This document shows positions 27,610 to 36,771 of a stretch of DNA of 64,000 nt, piece by piece; position 1 is the first letter of the stretch; every line of letters starts with the position of its first letter. The notes beneath the pieces are model-generated. The model worked only from the letters and a program-made list of their open reading frames with translations. It had not been told where the DNA came from and made no database searches. The DNA lies in contig NZ_WLZW01000001.1 of the NCBI RefSeq assembly GCF_009707665.1, forward strand, positions 744,001 to 808,000. The letters are read 5' to 3'. The position numbers and the translations under genes are program-made. Origin of the DNA: Planomicrobium sp. YIM 101495. GTDB taxonomy: Bacteria; Bacillota; Bacilli; Bacillales_A; Planococcaceae.

Positions 27610-28845
27610 ATTATTCGTTAACGTACGAATCAAATACGACAGGGCAAGTTTGACTGCACGCAATCGGTTGGTGTTGCGCATGCCGGATAGTTGCAGGCGA
27701 TACGCATTGACTCCGTCAGCGGTCGCAATGCCGATCCAGACGGTGCCAGCCGGCTGATCGCCGTGTGCGTCGGGACCCGCCGCGCCAGTTAGCGCGACAC
27801 TGACGTCGGTTCCGAATTTTCGGCGGCATGCTTCAGCCATCGCGATTGCTGTGTCTTCACTGACGGTGCCATGAAGCTCGAGCAGTTCCGGGCTGAGGCC
27901 CAGCTGATCCTTTTTCGCTTGTTCGCTGTAAGTGATGACACCGCCTTCCAAAACTGCGCTCGCACCGGGAATGGCTGCAAGTTCGGATTGGAATAGGCCT
28001 GCAGTCAAGCTTTCTGCAGCTGAAATGGTCTTTCCGCTCTCACTGAGAAGATCCACCACTTTTGAAGCAAGAGAGTCGTCGTCATAGCCGTATAAGTAAT
28101 CACCGACACGCGCGAGAATCGCTTGCTTCTCTTTTTGGATCAGTTCCCATGCTTCCTCTTCCGTATCGGTTTTCGCGGTGATGCGCAGTGTCACTTCTCC
28201 GTCAGATGCAAGCGGTGCGATCGTCGGGTTTGTTTGTGCGTCCAATATGTCCTGCAAACGGTCTTCGAGTTCCGCTTCCCCGATGCCGTAAAAGCGCAAA
28301 ACGTGTGACAGAATGACTTCGGCTTTGTTCAGCATATGCGCAAGCTTTGGCTTCGCTTCGAACTGGAACATTGGTTCGATTTCTTTCGGCGGCCCCGGAA
28401 GCAGCATATAAACACGATCATCGTGTTTATATAACATGCCCGGTGCCATGCCGTGCCGGTTCACGAGGACGTCACTGCCTGCCAAGACAAGCGCCTGCTT
28501 TTTATTATTCTCCGTCATCGGCCGTTTCGCACGTATGAAGAATTCTTCGATTGATTCGAGTGCTTCTTCGTCCATCGCGAGCTCAGTGCCGAGATGCCTT
28601 GCGATCGTCTCTTTCGTCAAATCGTCTTTTGTCGGACCGAGCCCGCCGGAAAAGATGATCAAGTCCGCACGCTCTTCAGCGATGGCGATCGCCTTTTCCA
28701 ATTGGTCGGCATTGTCGCCCACTACCGTATGGTGGTATACATTGATGCCAAGTTCAGCTAGGTGCATCGATAGGAAACGGGCATTCGTGTTTGTGATCTG
28801 CCCGAGCAGTAACTCCGAACCGACTGCGATGATTTCTGCGTTCAT
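27592..28845 (-). CDS. cinA: CinA (competence/damage-inducible protein)
   Basis: A 417-residue protein: N-terminal MoaB-like domain (AEIIAVGSELLLGQ, GGLGPTKDDLT) with ADP-ribose pyrophosphatase-type activity in the family, and a C-terminal NMN deamidase domain (SAAESLTAGLF, ALTGAAGPDA). It is encoded directly before recA, the classic order in transformable Bacillota. ATG 28845 follows GAAGGAGGG. A terminator at its 3' end and a separate recA promoter allow independent recA control. Confidence 0.97.
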   Translation of the reverse strand: MNAEIIAVGSELLLGQITNTNARFLSMHLAELGINVYHHTVVGDNADQLEKAIAIAEERADLIIFSGGLGPTKDDLTKETIARHLGTELAMDEEALESIEEFFIRAKRPMTENNKKQALVLAGSDVLVNRHGMAPGMLYKHDDRVYMLLPGPPKEIEPMFQFEAKPKLAHMLNKAEVILSHVLRFYGIGEAELEDRLQDILDAQTNPTIAPLASDGEVTLRITAKTDTEEEAWELIQKEKQAILARVGDYLYGYDDDSLASKVVDLLSESGKTISAAESLTAGLFQSELAAIPGASAVLEGGVITYSEQAKKDQLGLSPELLELHGTVSEDTAIAMAEACRRKFGTDVSVALTGAAGPDAHGDQPAGTVWIGIATADGVNAYRLQLSGMRNTNRLRAVKLALSYLIRTLTNNKTRKI

Positions 28846-28862
28846 CCAGATCCCTCCTTCTG

Positions 28863-29441
28863 TTATTTAGAAGCCAGCAATGCGCGGCGATTGGCATAGA
28901 AATAATCCCAGCCGGACCACAGCGTAAAGATTAGCGCGATGTACAGCATGATTTCCCCGAAAGGCACACCGATCGACACAAAGATCGTATTGTAAAGCAA
29001 CAGTGAAGCGATCGCTAAGATCTGGGCAGTCGTCTTGATTTTGCCAAGTCCGCCAGCCGCGACAACTTCGCCGCTGCCTGCAAGAACAAGACGAAGACCG
29101 GTCACTGCGAACTCACGGCTGATGATCAAGATGACAACCCATGACGGTGCAAAGCCCATTTCGACAAGGACGATCAAAGCCGCTGACACAAGCAGTTTGT
29201 CTGCAAGTGGATCAAGGAATTTACCGAATGTCGTGACCAAGTTATATTTTCTCGCGTAAAATCCGTCGACCCAGTCTGTAAGTGAAGCAAAAATGAAGAT
29301 AAGTCCTCCGACAAAGTGGTTGACCGGCATCGTCGCGCCGAATAGAGTGATTGTTCCCCAATCAAAATCGACAAGCATGAAAACCATAAAGACCGGAATA
29401 AGTAAAATCCGGGATATCGTAATCTGGTTTGGTATGTTCAT
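28863..29441 (-). CDS. pgsA: CDP-diacylglycerol-glycerol-3-phosphate 3-phosphatidyltransferase
   Basis: A 192-residue membrane enzyme making phosphatidylglycerol phosphate. The CDP-alcohol phosphotransferase motif DG(x2)AR(x8)G(x3)D(x3)D is complete (DGFYARKYNLVTTFGKFLDPLAD). Five to six hydrophobic helices are seen. ATG 29441 follows GGAGA. Its product depends on glycerol-3-phosphate. Confidence 0.97.
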   Translation of the reverse strand: MNIPNQITISRILLIPVFMVFMLVDFDWGTITLFGATMPVNHFVGGLIFIFASLTDWVDGFYARKYNLVTTFGKFLDPLADKLLVSAALIVLVEMGFAPSWVVILIISREFAVTGLRLVLAGSGEVVAAGGLGKIKTTAQILAIASLLLYNTIFVSIGVPFGEIMLYIALIFTLWSGWDYFYANRRALLASK

Positions 29442-29466
29442 AAAGAATCTCCTTTCCGTTCGTCAA

Positions 29467-29495
29467 GAAAAATAGCCATCTGAACGATGGCTATT
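29467..29495 (-). terminator. terminator at the end of the rodZ-like gene
   Basis: AATAGCCATC (29471-29480) and GATGGCTATT (29486-29495), 10 bp; on the minus strand TTTTTCTT follows. The stop codon is inside the stem. It separates the gene from pgsA. Confidence 0.88.
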
Positions 29496-30375
29496 GCACG
29501 TCTGTAAATTGGATGATGATGTTTTGCGTGATGAGGTCGACTGCGTATTCGATTGGTTCTCCATTGATCGAAAGGGTAACGTTCCCACTTGCGCCGAGGC
29601 GCACACGCACTTGTTCAGCAGTCGACAAATCGATTGTTTCCGAATCGCCTGCCTGCATCGTCCGCGCCGGACTCATCAACTCGGCTTGGTTATGATCTGT
29701 TGCAGATACCCATGAGGCCCCTGAAGCAGTAATGACCATTTCACGGGTTTCTGGGCCAGACCATGTATAGGTCGTCGTTTCCCCTTGTGTCCCGACTACA
29801 GAAAGAGTCGCTGCCGGTTGTGCCGGTTCTTCCTCTTTCACTGGTTCTTCTTCTACATCAGCCGGCTCTTCAGTTGCGCCGTCGCCGTCCTGTCCTTCAT
29901 CATTCGATTCGTCGTACTGGACACCAGCATCGTTGACAGGTGTCTCCGCCGAATCTCCGTCCTGCAATTGCTGGTAGAAGAACCATGCAACCGCAAAAAT
30001 GACGACGATGAACAGTCCGACAAGGATCATCGGCATGACTTCGCCTAGACGATTGGATGAACTTCTTGAAAAAGTCTCCCGTCGTGATGGTGTCGGTGCA
30101 GCCATTGTCGGACGTACCGGTTCTTTCACCGTCTCCGGCACTTCTGATTTGTATTGTTCTAATATCTCCTCTGGATTCAGTCCGACCGCTTCTGCATATT
30201 GCTTGATGAACGCACGAACATAGAACGTTCCGGGCATCATGCTGTAATTACCTTCTTCGATGCCTGCCAAATAACGTTTCTGTATCTTCGTGACGTCTTG
30301 CAGATCTTCTAGACTATACCCTTTTGCGACTCTCGCTTCTCTCAGGCGAGTTCCCAATTCGCTCAAAATGACCAC
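29491..30375 (-). CDS. ymfM: RodZ-like cell-shape protein (YmfM)
   Basis: A 294-residue protein with an N-terminal HTH_25-type domain (LGTRLREARVAKGYSLEDLQDVTKIQKRYLAGIEEGNY), a basic juxtamembrane stretch, one membrane helix (about 115-133, MILVGLFIVVIFAVAWFFY), an acidic D/E-rich linker, and a C-terminal DUF4115 domain outside the cell. RodZ couples MreB to the elongation machinery. It is the standard neighbour of pgsA. Confidence 0.93.
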   Translation of the reverse strand: MVILSELGTRLREARVAKGYSLEDLQDVTKIQKRYLAGIEEGNYSMMPGTFYVRAFIKQYAEAVGLNPEEILEQYKSEVPETVKEPVRPTMAAPTPSRRETFSRSSSNRLGEVMPMILVGLFIVVIFAVAWFFYQQLQDGDSAETPVNDAGVQYDESNDEGQDGDGATEEPADVEEEPVKEEEPAQPAATLSVVGTQGETTTYTWSGPETREMVITASGASWVSATDHNQAELMSPARTMQAGDSETIDLSTAEQVRVRLGASGNVTLSINGEPIEYAVDLITQNIIIQFTDVQ

Positions 30376-30383
30376 CTGCCTGC

Positions 30384-31181
30384 TTAAAAGTTAAATCCAC
30401 CAAACATTCCATTTTGGCCTCTGTCATCCATAAACGTGTTCTTTTCCAGCACTTCATACGTAATTTCCTCTTCAGGGTGGTGACGCAGCTCAATGATGTA
30501 ATCGAAATCATCCATATCGTACTCAGAATGCTGGACAAACATGTCCGGATGTTCAATCACTTTGATCGTCGGCATGCGCATCATTTCACGGACCAGCTGC
30601 AGATGGCGTTCATCCGAAGCTTGACGTGTGACAATCCCGTCGAGGATGAAGATGTTGTTATCACTGTGTTCATCGCCCATCAGTTGATTGCGCACCGTTT
30701 GTTTGATCATCGTCGATGATAGGAAAATCCATTTTTTATTGGCGCTGACACTTGCAGCGACGATGGATTCCGTCTTACCGACCCGCGGCATCCCGCGCAG
30801 TCCGACAAGCTTATGGCCTTCCTGCTTGAAAATCTCTGCCATAAAATCGACCAAAAGCCCGAGTTCATCACGCACGAAACGGAAGGTCTTCCGGTCATCC
30901 GCATCCCTCTGGATATAACGGCCATGCCGCACCGCTAAGATATCCCGGAGTTTCGGTTCGCGATATTTCGTCACTTTGATTGTATCCATCGTCTGCAAAA
31001 TATGTTCGAAACGCAGCAGCTGTGTATCGTGTTCCGCCCGCAGCAGCATTCCGCGACGGCCTTGGTCGACACCATTGATCGTCACGATATTGACACGCAG
31101 CATTCCGAGCAATGAAGAAATATCCCCCAACAGCCCGGGACGGTTCACTTGAATTTCGTATTCAAAATACCATTCGATCAT
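30384..31181 (-). CDS. ymfK: DUF3388 protein (YmfK)
   Basis: A 265-residue protein. The N-terminal ACT-like part is EWYFEYEIQVNRPGLLGDISSLLGMLRVNI; the rest is GLRGMPRVGKTES and later hydrophilic segments. YmfK is found in this position in Bacillales and has no firm function. ATG 31181 (MIEWYFEYE) follows GGAGACGA; the longer frame upstream has no support and would exceed the family length. Confidence 0.9.
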   Translation of the reverse strand: MIEWYFEYEIQVNRPGLLGDISSLLGMLRVNIVTINGVDQGRRGMLLRAEHDTQLLRFEHILQTMDTIKVTKYREPKLRDILAVRHGRYIQRDADDRKTFRFVRDELGLLVDFMAEIFKQEGHKLVGLRGMPRVGKTESIVAASVSANKKWIFLSSTMIKQTVRNQLMGDEHSDNNIFILDGIVTRQASDERHLQLVREMMRMPTIKVIEHPDMFVQHSEYDMDDFDYIIELRHHPEEEITYEVLEKNTFMDDRGQNGMFGGFNF

Positions 31182-31278
31182 TCGTCTCCGACCTTCCGTT
31201 TCAGAATTTCCTGTCCAAACTCCCTCTCTCCTATAATAGCTGATTTCAGGAGCCAAGAAAAGGGCAGCTTCTTTATTA

Positions 31279-31998
31279 TTAGATATACCATCCGCCGTTG
31301 ACACTCATCGTCTGGCCAGTCACGTAATCCGCTTTTCCACTGACCAAAAAAGCGGTCATGTGCGCGATATCCTGTGGTGCGCCGATGCCGAGTGGAATGT
31401 CTTCCACAATGGCTTCCAGTTCTTCCTGGTCCAAGTGGCTGTTCATCTTCGTCATGATGAACCCAGGTGCGATGGCATTGACGCGTGTACCAACTGGCGC
31501 CATTTCTTTGGCGTACGCTTTGACGAACGCCAATTGTGCCCCTTTCACCGAAGAGTATATCGTTTCCATCGACGCGCCGGCCTGTCCCCAAATCGACGAA
31601 ATGAAGACGATGTACGTTTTCGGATGACGCTGGAAGAACGGTGAAATCTTCCGGATGCTTGCGACCGGATTTTGGACGTGGACCCGCCAGAGCTTGTTCA
31701 TGTCCTCCTCCGTTGTATCGATTAACATCTTCACAAGGTCATGACCGCTAGCGACAATGATGCACGATGCATCGAATACCGCCTGCGCCAACCGGTCCGC
31801 CCCGTCCACTTGCGAAAAGTCCGCTTGTACCGGAATGAATTCCTGCCCCGCGAATTGCTCCGCAAGCGCTTCTGCCAGTGGCTCGATGTTCCGGCTATGC
31901 CAGTGCAGATATAACGACCAGCCTTCTCCCGCAAGTTCACGGGCGATGCTTTCCCCGATTTCCCCGGACGCACCGAGTATCACTGCAAAGCGCTTCAC
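31279..31998 (-). CDS. ymfI: SDR-family oxidoreductase (YmfI)
   Basis: A 239-residue short-chain dehydrogenase with GASGEIGES cofactor loop, SS...YSSVKGAQ active site (Ser, Tyr, Lys) and PGFIMTKM. It is FabG-like, substrate unknown. Its start overlaps the end of the M16 peptidase gene as ATGA. It is the third gene of ymfF-ymfH-ymfI. Confidence 0.93.
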   Translation of the reverse strand: MKRFAVILGASGEIGESIARELAGEGWSLYLHWHSRNIEPLAEALAEQFAGQEFIPVQADFSQVDGADRLAQAVFDASCIIVASGHDLVKMLIDTTEEDMNKLWRVHVQNPVASIRKISPFFQRHPKTYIVFISSIWGQAGASMETIYSSVKGAQLAFVKAYAKEMAPVGTRVNAIAPGFIMTKMNSHLDQEELEAIVEDIPLGIGAPQDIAHMTAFLVSGKADYVTGQTMSVNGGWYI

Positions 31999-33296
31999 TG
32001 TTCCGCTTTCTCCGGCGAAACGATTGTGAAGACAGAACGCTGCTCTTTCGCACTGACAAGTGAAAATGCTTGTTGCAGATCTGCCATCTTAATTTCTTCA
32101 AGCACCGGCACTACATCAAACAAGTTCATGTCATTGAAGGCATAGCGCGTGAACTGATTCGCGATGTATTCCGGCGAATTCATCGCACGCAAGAAGAATC
32201 CGATACGCTTGCGACGGACACGATCCAGTGCATCTTGACCGAAAGACCATTTCTCGATGGTACGGTCGAATACTTTTTCGACTTGCTCCGCAAATACTTC
32301 CGGAACTGTCGTATCCGTTCCGAACAACGCATAGCCGAAGCCTTCCTCGATTGAATAATCGAAGGAGTACGACTCATCGATCCAGTCGTTTTCATATGCT
32401 TCGTAGTAGAAGTCTGAAGTGCGACCGAACAACAGCTCGAATGCAAGCTGTGCAGACAACTCGTGCTTCAGCATTTCTTTTCCTTGGAAATCAAGTCGTT
32501 CAGGTTTCACACCGACAAATACTTTTGGCTTTTGGACAGCCATTTCAAGCGTCCGTTCTTTGATCGCCGCTCGTTTCATCTCTTGTGGATATTTACGTTC
32601 GATCGGCGCTGGCGGATCGAATTGCTTCGACGCTTGGTTCGTACGGATGAAATCCATCATTTCTTCCGGCTCGACCGCTCCGACAACGAATAACATCATG
32701 TTCGACGGGTGGTAAAATGTTTCGTAGCATGTGTACAAATGCTCTGCCGTAATGTCCTGGATTGAATCCACTGTCCCAGCGATATCGATCTTCACCGGAT
32801 GTTCTTCGTAAAGGTTCTCGATCATGCCGAAATATAGGCGCCAATCCGGCTGGTCATCATACATCGTGATTTCCTGTGCGATAATGCCCTTTTCTTTATC
32901 GACTGTCTTTTCTGTGAAATACGGGTTTTGGACGAAGTCGAGCAATGTGCCGACGTTCTCCTCGATCTGCCCTGTAGCTGAGAACAAGTACGCCGTCCGT
33001 GTGAAGGATGTGAAGGCGTTCGCAGAAGCACCTTGCTTACTGAACTCCTGGAAAATGTCGCCTTCTTCCTTCTCGAACATTTTGTGCTCCAGAAAATGCG
33101 CGATGCCATCCGGAACTTTTACTGCTTCCGTTTCGCCGTGCGGCACGAAATGGTTATCGATCGAGCCATATTTCGTTGTGAATGTCGCGTACGTTTTCGA
33201 AAAGCCTTTCTTCTGCAGAAGATACACTTCCAAGCCGTTCTCTAGACGCTCGTGGTAAAGTGTTTCATCCACCTGTGCGAATTCCACTTTATTCAT
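31995..33296 (-). CDS. ymfH: M16 metallopeptidase, catalytic subunit (YmfH)
   Basis: A 433-residue M16B peptidase with the inverted zinc motif intact (HFLEHKMFE) and a downstream Glu region. It pairs with the noncatalytic YmfF encoded just upstream; their genes overlap by 8 nt. The pair is expected to form a clamshell dimer that degrades short peptides, as in other M16B pairs. Confidence 0.94.
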   Translation of the reverse strand: MNKVEFAQVDETLYHERLENGLEVYLLQKKGFSKTYATFTTKYGSIDNHFVPHGETEAVKVPDGIAHFLEHKMFEKEEGDIFQEFSKQGASANAFTSFTRTAYLFSATGQIEENVGTLLDFVQNPYFTEKTVDKEKGIIAQEITMYDDQPDWRLYFGMIENLYEEHPVKIDIAGTVDSIQDITAEHLYTCYETFYHPSNMMLFVVGAVEPEEMMDFIRTNQASKQFDPPAPIERKYPQEMKRAAIKERTLEMAVQKPKVFVGVKPERLDFQGKEMLKHELSAQLAFELLFGRTSDFYYEAYENDWIDESYSFDYSIEEGFGYALFGTDTTVPEVFAEQVEKVFDRTIEKWSFGQDALDRVRRKRIGFFLRAMNSPEYIANQFTRYAFNDMNLFDVVPVLEEIKMADLQQAFSLVSAKEQRSVFTIVSPEKAEQ

Positions 33297-34563
33297 CGTC
33301 AGACCCCTCCTTGCCGGATAAGAAATACGTCATTTCCAAAGACAGCAGCTTAGCCGCTTCGGAAACGTCTTCTTTCGTTACATTTTGCCAGTTCTCGATC
33401 AAGCGTTCCGGCTCTAAACCACCGGCCATCTCTGTATATTGATCATCCAATTCGATTTGGCCACGTGCCGAGTCGAGTGATTCCTTCAACGAGTTGATGA
33501 GGAGCGCTTTCGTCTGCATCATCTCTGTATCGGATATGTCTCCTGCTTTGACGCTATCCAACTGTTCTAGGACGAGCTTAACTGCTTTTTGTTCCATCTC
33601 CTGATCGATGCCCGCCAGAACGAACATCAAGCCGAAGTGTGAAGCGTAAGAAGATGATACGTAATACGCCATGCTTTCCTTCTCGCGAATATTCGTGAAG
33701 AGCTTGGAATGTGCATAGCCACCGAGCACGCCGTTCATTACTTGCATGACCGGGAACTGTGCGTCGCGGAATGTGACCGGCGTATAGAACGCCATGTGAA
33801 GCTTCCCTTGCTTCATCTCCGCCGTTTCAAGCACGTGGGATTGGGCTGGCTTCGTAAGGACGAGCGCCGGCATTTTCCCTGGAATTTCACGGCCTTCAAA
33901 CGGGAAGTACTGCTGTACTTTCGCAGCCATCTCTTCTGGATCCACATCACCGACGATGTAGATCTCGACTTCGTTTTCCTCAAGCATCGAGCGGTATTCG
34001 TCCATGACTAACTGATTCGTCAAGTTCTCGACTTCTTCGATCGTTCCGTTCGATGGAATCGATGCGGGATGTCCCGGGAGTGCTAATTCAAGCATCCGGT
34101 GCTGCGCATAGCGCGTCTTGTCGTCGATTAACGATTCCAAGCGCTGTTTGACGTTGTTCTTCTCGCGGTTGAATATCGTTTCCTTGAACAAACCTTGCTC
34201 CAAGTTTGGCTCGAGTAGCGCCGCCTGCATGATCGCGAATACTTGATCGAGTACGCCCTGCTCCGACAAGTACTGATCGTTCACCGTTTCTGCATGCAAG
34301 TTCATCACGTGCCCATTTCCACGCTTAGCGGAATCTATGTACATCGATGTACCGTATAAGTCATCCAATGCAATGCGGAATGCCATCTGGGACGGGTACT
34401 TCGCATTGCTGTGCTGTAAAATGTTCGCCAGTACAGAACGCGCTGCAGCTTTTTGCTCGGTCAGCTTGCCCTTGAACCGGATCGATAGATTAATCGTTTT
34501 GAATTGCGCCGTCTGATGCACGTGCAACTGCACGCCTGCCGCTAATTTTCTAGTTTGAAACAT
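33289..34563 (-). CDS. ymfF: M16 peptidase-like protein lacking the zinc motif (YmfF)
   Basis: A 424-residue M16 homolog. The position of HxxEH reads ANILQHSNAKYP, so the zinc ligands are gone and the protein is the probable noncatalytic partner of YmfH. It is first in the ymfFHI transcript. ATG 34563 follows GAGGGGGCATACAG. Confidence 0.92.
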   Translation of the reverse strand: MFQTRKLAAGVQLHVHQTAQFKTINLSIRFKGKLTEQKAAARSVLANILQHSNAKYPSQMAFRIALDDLYGTSMYIDSAKRGNGHVMNLHAETVNDQYLSEQGVLDQVFAIMQAALLEPNLEQGLFKETIFNREKNNVKQRLESLIDDKTRYAQHRMLELALPGHPASIPSNGTIEEVENLTNQLVMDEYRSMLEENEVEIYIVGDVDPEEMAAKVQQYFPFEGREIPGKMPALVLTKPAQSHVLETAEMKQGKLHMAFYTPVTFRDAQFPVMQVMNGVLGGYAHSKLFTNIREKESMAYYVSSSYASHFGLMFVLAGIDQEMEQKAVKLVLEQLDSVKAGDISDTEMMQTKALLINSLKESLDSARGQIELDDQYTEMAGGLEPERLIENWQNVTKEDVSEAAKLLSLEMTYFLSGKEGSDDE

Positions 34564-34592
34564 CTGTATGCCCCCTCATCTTTCCTGCTCTA

Positions 34593-34622
34593 ACTATACC
34601 GAAATCCACGCATCAATTGCAA
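34593..34622 (-). promoter_or_regulatory. ymfF operon promoter
   Basis: On the minus strand TTGCAA (34617-34622), 18-nt spacer, TATAGT (34593-34598), about 25 nt before the SD. Confidence 0.65.
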
Positions 34623-34669
34623 ATATCCGGAAAGCCGGAGTAGCGCGTAATCCTTCTCACTCCATAAAG

Positions 34670-34718
34670 AAAAAAGGCTGCCCCGGCGCCGCTTTCGCGA
34701 CCATTCCGGGGCAGCCTT
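34670..34718 (-). terminator. terminator after nupQ-like gene
   Basis: AAGGCTGCCCCGG (34674-34686) pairs with CCGGGGCAGCCTT (34706-34718) with a 19-nt loop, followed by T6 on the minus strand. Confidence 0.92.
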
Positions 34719-34760
34719 ATCGGCTTTCCAAAATGTCCAGCGATCATTCCGCTTAGGAAA

Positions 34761-35720
34761 TCAGCGCTGTCCTTTAATATATGGTTCACCATTCGCTTTC
34801 GGGGCATTGGCACGGCCAATGACACCAGCAAGCGCTAAGATCGTCAAGACGTACGGCAATATTAACATAAAGACGTTCGGAATTTGATCGACTCCAGGGA
34901 TTGCATTCCCGACGATTGATAGAGACTGTGCAAGTCCGAAGAAGATTGCCGCTCCCATCGCACCGAGTGGATGCCACTTACCGAAGATAACTGCAGCAAG
35001 TGCCATGAATCCTTGTCCATTGATCGTCGCATGGCCGAAGTCGCCCGTGATCGTCTGTGCGTAGATCGCGCCACCGATTCCGGCGAAAGCTCCGGACAAT
35101 AGAACTGCGATGTAACGCATACGTGTTACGTTAATCCCCATCGTATCCGCTGCCATCGGGTGTTCCCCTACTGCGCGGAGACGCAGGCCGAACGGTGTTT
35201 TGTAAATGACGAACCACGAGATGATCGCGATGGCGATCGCCAATACAGATGTTGCATAAATAGAAGAGAAGAACAGCGGCCCAATGAACGGGATATCCGA
35301 TAGGAACGGAACATCTTTACGCGGGAAGCTCGTTGTGATGAAGTCCGTTTGCCCTTTATCGAAAATTCGTTTAACCAAGTAAATCGACAGTGCCGGTGCC
35401 AAGATGTTGATGGCAACTCCAGAGACGACCTGGTTCGCACGGAATGATACCGATGCGACTGCGTGCAGCACAGACAGGAGCAATGCAGCGAGCATCCCGG
35501 CAATAAGAGATAGCCAGGGCGTCAAGCCGCCGAATGTGTCAGCAAACATCAAGTTAAAAAGAATCCCTGCAAATGCACCCATGACCATCAAGCCTTCAAG
35601 ACCGATATTTACAACACCGGACTTCTCGGAAAATACTCCGCCCATTGCAACCAAAATCAGTGGTGCTGCGTAAAAGATCGCTTGAGGAATGATGAAATAT
35701 AGAATCTCTAAAAAGCTCAT
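34761..35720 (-). CDS. nupQ: nucleoside ABC transporter permease (NupQ type)
   Basis: A 319-residue BPD_transp_2 permease with about eight to ten membrane helices (FSEKSGVVNIGLEGLMVMGAF is the family signature). It forms the channel with the second permease, whose stop is 1 nt upstream. Last gene of the importer operon. Substrate (guanosine or other nucleosides) is inferred from the B. subtilis NupNOPQ similarity. Confidence 0.93.
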   Translation of the reverse strand: MSFLEILYFIIPQAIFYAAPLILVAMGGVFSEKSGVVNIGLEGLMVMGAFAGILFNLMFADTFGGLTPWLSLIAGMLAALLLSVLHAVASVSFRANQVVSGVAINILAPALSIYLVKRIFDKGQTDFITTSFPRKDVPFLSDIPFIGPLFFSSIYATSVLAIAIAIISWFVIYKTPFGLRLRAVGEHPMAADTMGINVTRMRYIAVLLSGAFAGIGGAIYAQTITGDFGHATINGQGFMALAAVIFGKWHPLGAMGAAIFFGLAQSLSIVGNAIPGVDQIPNVFMLILPYVLTILALAGVIGRANAPKANGEPYIKGQR

Positions 35721-35721
35721 C

Positions 35722-36771
35722 TTATTTCGCCCCCTTCTTGCTAGCCATTCTCTGCAGAAGCAGACGGATGATATAGCCCGATGCTACAAAGAAGATAATG
35801 ACTGCGATGACGATTTCCACGATTTCAAGCGGAATACCTGCAGCGTTCGGCATATTCAATGCCCCGTACTTCAAGGAACCGAACAGTGTCGCACCGAAGA
35901 TGACGCCAAGTGGTGTATTCATCCCAAGAAGTGCAACTGCGATCCCGTCGAACCCGATCCCAGTAAATCCACCTTTGGATGAGATGTACTCGAACGTTCC
36001 GAGTGCTTCCATCGCTCCGGCAAGACCAGCGAACATCCCTGAAATGACCATCGCAAGAATGATGTTTTTGTTGACGTTCATCCCAGCATATTCAGAAGCG
36101 TTCTGGTTGAACCCGACTGCTTTCAACTCGTAGCCAAGCGTCGTTTTTTCCAGCAGGAACCACATGACACCAACCATGATTAGTGCGATCAAGATTCCGT
36201 AGTGCAAACGAGAGAAATCAGTCAAGTTCGCAAGGAATTCCGAACGGAGAGATGCACTCGAGAAAATACGCTCTGTGCGGTCACCGCCGTCTGAAACTGT
36301 TTTGATCAATGCGTTCGTCACGTGAAGTGCAATATAGTTCATCATGATTGTGACAATAACTTCGTGTACGCGGAATTTCGCTTTTAGTAAACCTGGTACG
36401 AAGCCCCATAGTGCACCCGCAAGCATCGCTGCAATGAGCGAAAGCGGCAAGTGGATGATTTTCGGAAGGTCTTCGAAGACAAGTCCGACGTAAGCTGCTG
36501 CAAACCAGCCGACGATCAATTGCCCCTCTACCCCGATGTTGAACAGGCCGGAGCGGAATGCAAAGGCAACCGCAAGACCAGCTAAAATATAAGGAGTGAT
36601 CTGGCGGATCGTCTCACCGATCGTGTATGCATCCCCGAAAATACCATTCCAAAGTGCGATATAACCGTCAATCGGGCTGAACCCACTGACAAGCATGATG
36701 ATGGCTCCAACAATGAGACCAAGAATTACAGATACAATCGGGACCAGTATATTAGTGACTCTATTCGACAT
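35722..36771 (-). CDS. nupP: nucleoside ABC transporter permease (NupP type)
   Basis: A 349-residue permease of the same family (FRSGLFNIGVEGQLIVGWFAA). The ATG at 36771 overlaps the end of the ATPase gene by 11 nt with GGTGAGG as SD; a longer frame reads through the ATPase region and is not real. Confidence 0.93.
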   Translation of the reverse strand: MSNRVTNILVPIVSVILGLIVGAIIMLVSGFSPIDGYIALWNGIFGDAYTIGETIRQITPYILAGLAVAFAFRSGLFNIGVEGQLIVGWFAAAYVGLVFEDLPKIIHLPLSLIAAMLAGALWGFVPGLLKAKFRVHEVIVTIMMNYIALHVTNALIKTVSDGGDRTERIFSSASLRSEFLANLTDFSRLHYGILIALIMVGVMWFLLEKTTLGYELKAVGFNQNASEYAGMNVNKNIILAMVISGMFAGLAGAMEALGTFEYISSKGGFTGIGFDGIAVALLGMNTPLGVIFGATLFGSLKYGALNMPNAAGIPLEIVEIVIAVIIFFVASGYIIRLLLQRMASKKGAK